Shown here piece by piece: positions 12,178-13,563 of a stretch of 13,563 nucleotides of DNA; within the stretch, counting starts at the first letter, position 1; each line of letters begins with the position of its first letter. This DNA comes from an uncultured Collinsella sp. Its GTDB lineage: Bacteria; Actinomycetota; Coriobacteriia; Coriobacteriales; Coriobacteriaceae. Under the pieces are notes generated by a model. The model ran no database searches. It saw only the letters and a list, made by a program, of their open reading frames with translations, and was not told where the DNA came from. The DNA lies in NCBI GenBank assembly GCA_900549655.1, contig UROZ01000047.1:1-13563 (forward strand), given 5' to 3'. A program made the position numbers and the translations under genes.

Positions 12178-12903
12178 TTGGCTTTATCTCAACGACTCGC
12201 GCGCGCCCAGGAAATCCTGGGCCACGAGTTCAATAACAAGGTGCTGCTGCGCGCGGCGCTCACGCACCCTTCTGCCGTGGAAGGTCAGCCCGTCTCGGCG
12301 AGCTATGAGCGCCTTGAGTTTTTGGGCGATTCGATTTTGGGCGCCGTGGTCGCACGCTCCCTGTTTGAGTCCTATCCGGAGTTTGACGAGGGCAAGCTCA
12401 CGCGCCTGAAGGTGTCGCTTGTCTCGGGCGCTACGCTGTCCGAGGTTTCTCACGAGCTGGGCATCGACGACATCATCATCTTTGGTGCCTCCGAGACCGG
12501 TACCGGTGCGCGCGGCCTGCATTCGGCGCTCGAGAACGTCTACGAGTCGCTCGTGGGCGCGCTGTATCTGGATGCCGGCTGGGACGCTGCAGCGGACTTT
12601 ATCCACCGTACGCTTAAGCCGCACCTGGCTTCCGAGCGCGCCGAGCACCCCGCGAATCCCAAGTCGTTCTTGCAGGAGTGCGTGCAGGCTGATGGCCACG
12701 AGCCCCCGGCGTACAAGCTCGTTGGCTCTGAGGGGCCGGCGCACGCACCGACCTTTACCGCTGTGGTGCTCATCGACGGCATCCGCCAGGGCCGCGGTAC
12801 CGGTTCCTCCAAGAAGGAAGCCGAGGGAGCCGCTGCACTCGAGGCGCTCGACCGCATGGGCTACACCACCAACGGCGTGATTCTCAACAAGAAGCCTGTT
12901 TAA
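12178..12903 (+). CDS. rnc: Ribonuclease III
   Basis: RNase III cleaves double-stranded RNA, including rRNA precursors. It has 241 residues. The N-terminal nuclease domain has the signature ERLEFLGDS (44-52) with E44, E47 and D51, and E71 in FDEG; the last helix reads ENVYESLVGALYLD with E123. Aligned to E. coli (constant offset of 6), E38, E41, D45, E65 and E117 are kept, but D114 is replaced by N120. The C-terminal double-stranded RNA-binding domain runs from NPKSFLQE (160) through GSSKKEAEGAAALEAL. The TTG start is set by AAGGAGG (12163-12169) 8 bases upstream; no ATG fits. It lies between acpP and smc, the order found in Bacillus. Confidence 0.96.
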   Translation: MALSQRLARAQEILGHEFNNKVLLRAALTHPSAVEGQPVSASYERLEFLGDSILGAVVARSLFESYPEFDEGKLTRLKVSLVSGATLSEVSHELGIDDIIIFGASETGTGARGLHSALENVYESLVGALYLDAGWDAAADFIHRTLKPHLASERAEHPANPKSFLQECVQADGHEPPAYKLVGSEGPAHAPTFTAVVLIDGIRQGRGTGSSKKEAEGAAALEALDRMGYTTNGVILNKKPV

Positions 12904-12913
12904 GCGAGGAACC

Positions 12914-13563
12914 GTGTATCTCAAGTCCCTCACGCTCAAAGGGTTCAAGTCGTTTGCCGACCGCGCCCATATGACGTTTGAGCCGGGCCTAACCGTCATC
13001 GTCGGTCCCAACGGCTCGGGAAAATCGAACATTTCCGACTCCATCCTGTGGGTCCTGGGTGAGCAGAGCGCCAAGCAATTGCGCGGCCAGGCCATGGAAG
13101 ACGTCATCTTCTCGGGCTCGTCGGCGCGCAAGCCGGTGGGTGTGGCCGAGGTCACGCTGGTGCTCGACAACTCGGACCACATGCTTCCCGTCGACTTTGA
13201 CGAGGTGGCTATCACCCGCCGCATGTATCGTTCGGGTGAGAGTGAGTACCTCATCAATTCGAGCCCGTGCCGCCTGATGGACATCCAGGATATCCTGCAC
13301 GATTCGGGACTGGGCAAGGATACGCATTCCATCATCAGCCAGGGTAAGCTCGACGCCATTTTGCAGAGCCGCCCCGAGGAGCGCCGTGCCCTCATTGAGG
13401 AGGCCGCCGGCATCTCCAAACACAAGCGCCGCAAGGAACGTGCGCTCAAAAAGATTAAATCGATGGACGAGCACCTGACCCGTGCCCGCGACATCAATAA
13501 GGAGATTGCCCGTCAGCTGCGGCCGCTGGAGCGTCAGGTCGATCGCGCGCGCAAGTACAAAGA
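12914..13563 (+). CDS. smc: Chromosome partition protein SMC (3' end beyond the window)
   Basis: SMC is the ATPase of the condensin-like SMC-ScpAB complex that folds and helps separate chromosomes. Only the first 216 codons are present, which is the N-terminal half of the ATPase head and the start of the first coiled coil. The protein begins MYLKSLTLKGFKSFADR, typical of bacterial SMC. Walker A is GPNGSGKS at 31-38 and the Q-loop glutamine is Q143 in SQGKLDAIL. From about residue 160 (RPEERRALIEEAAGI) the sequence turns into a charged helix leading to the coiled coil. The GTG start at 12914 is supported by GAGGA (12906-12910), with short spacing, and by the match to the family N-terminus. It is 10 bases after rnc, so co-transcribed. 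Confidence 0.96.
   Translation, partial: MYLKSLTLKGFKSFADRAHMTFEPGLTVIVGPNGSGKSNISDSILWVLGEQSAKQLRGQAMEDVIFSGSSARKPVGVAEVTLVLDNSDHMLPVDFDEVAITRRMYRSGESEYLINSSPCRLMDIQDILHDSGLGKDTHSIISQGKLDAILQSRPEERRALIEEAAGISKHKRRKERALKKIKSMDEHLTRARDINKEIARQLRPLERQVDRARKYK

Noticed and set aside
12184..13497. - strand open frame of 437 codons across rnc and smc
   Set aside because: It covers two identified genes in the opposite direction, and its translation is compositionally biased with no motif.
1..13563. A new defence, mobile or biosynthetic system
   Set aside because: Every substantial gene is assigned to a conserved housekeeping or lineage family. There is no CRISPR repeat, transposase, phage gene or toxin-antitoxin pair; the novelty is limited to regulatory and residue-level details.

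Overview
This window is a gene-dense stretch of core chromosome, with every supported gene on the + strand. It looks G+C-rich by eye. The organism is most likely an actinobacterium of the class Coriobacteriia, possibly Collinsella or a relative; the genus is inferred from gene content and style, not from any database search. Two kinds of evidence point there. First, the sequence between coaD and rpmF holds a coiled-coil gene resembling mycobacterial SepIVA (Rv2927c) followed by a YceD/DUF177 gene, which is an actinobacterial arrangement; the sigma factor ends in an HrdB-like tail and RecG carries an actinobacterial-style insertion. Second, the backbone asp23(yloU)-fakA(yloV)-recG ... plsX-acpP-rnc-smc is the order familiar from Bacillus and Clostridium.

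Layout. 1-2073: dnaG (5' end cut by the window). 2184-3524: rpoD, the housekeeping sigma factor, followed by a hairpin terminator and a long perfect inverted repeat (3573-3628). 3655-3823: a stand-alone tRNA-Asn(GTT) gene with a strong promoter and its own terminator. 3982-9346: asp23-family gene, fakA, recG, rsmD and coaD, closely spaced or overlapping and probably one operon. 9415-10710: sepIVA-like gene, yceD and rpmF (59 aa), with candidate promoters before the first and the last. 10751-10780: a terminator directly before plsX. 10798-13563: plsX, acpP, rnc and the first 216 codons of smc, which runs off the end.

How the genes fit together. DnaG primes replication and RpoD directs housekeeping transcription. 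RecG rescues stalled forks and SMC organises the chromosome. RsmD, YceD, bL32 and RNase III serve ribosome and RNA maturation. A lipid thread also runs through the window: CoaD makes the CoA precursor that supplies the AcpP prosthetic group, PlsX makes acyl-phosphate from acyl-AcpP, and FakA makes acyl-phosphate from free fatty acids.

I see no mobile element, CRISPR array, phage gene, defence system or broken gene, and no convincing unknown multi-gene system. The points most worth a second look are: the terminator that every leadered plsX transcript must cross; an Asp-to-Asn change at a metal-binding position of RNase III; the 20-bp perfect palindrome between rpoD and tRNA-Asn; and the short SepIVA-like protein. 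No gene-free stretch exceeds 300 bases.
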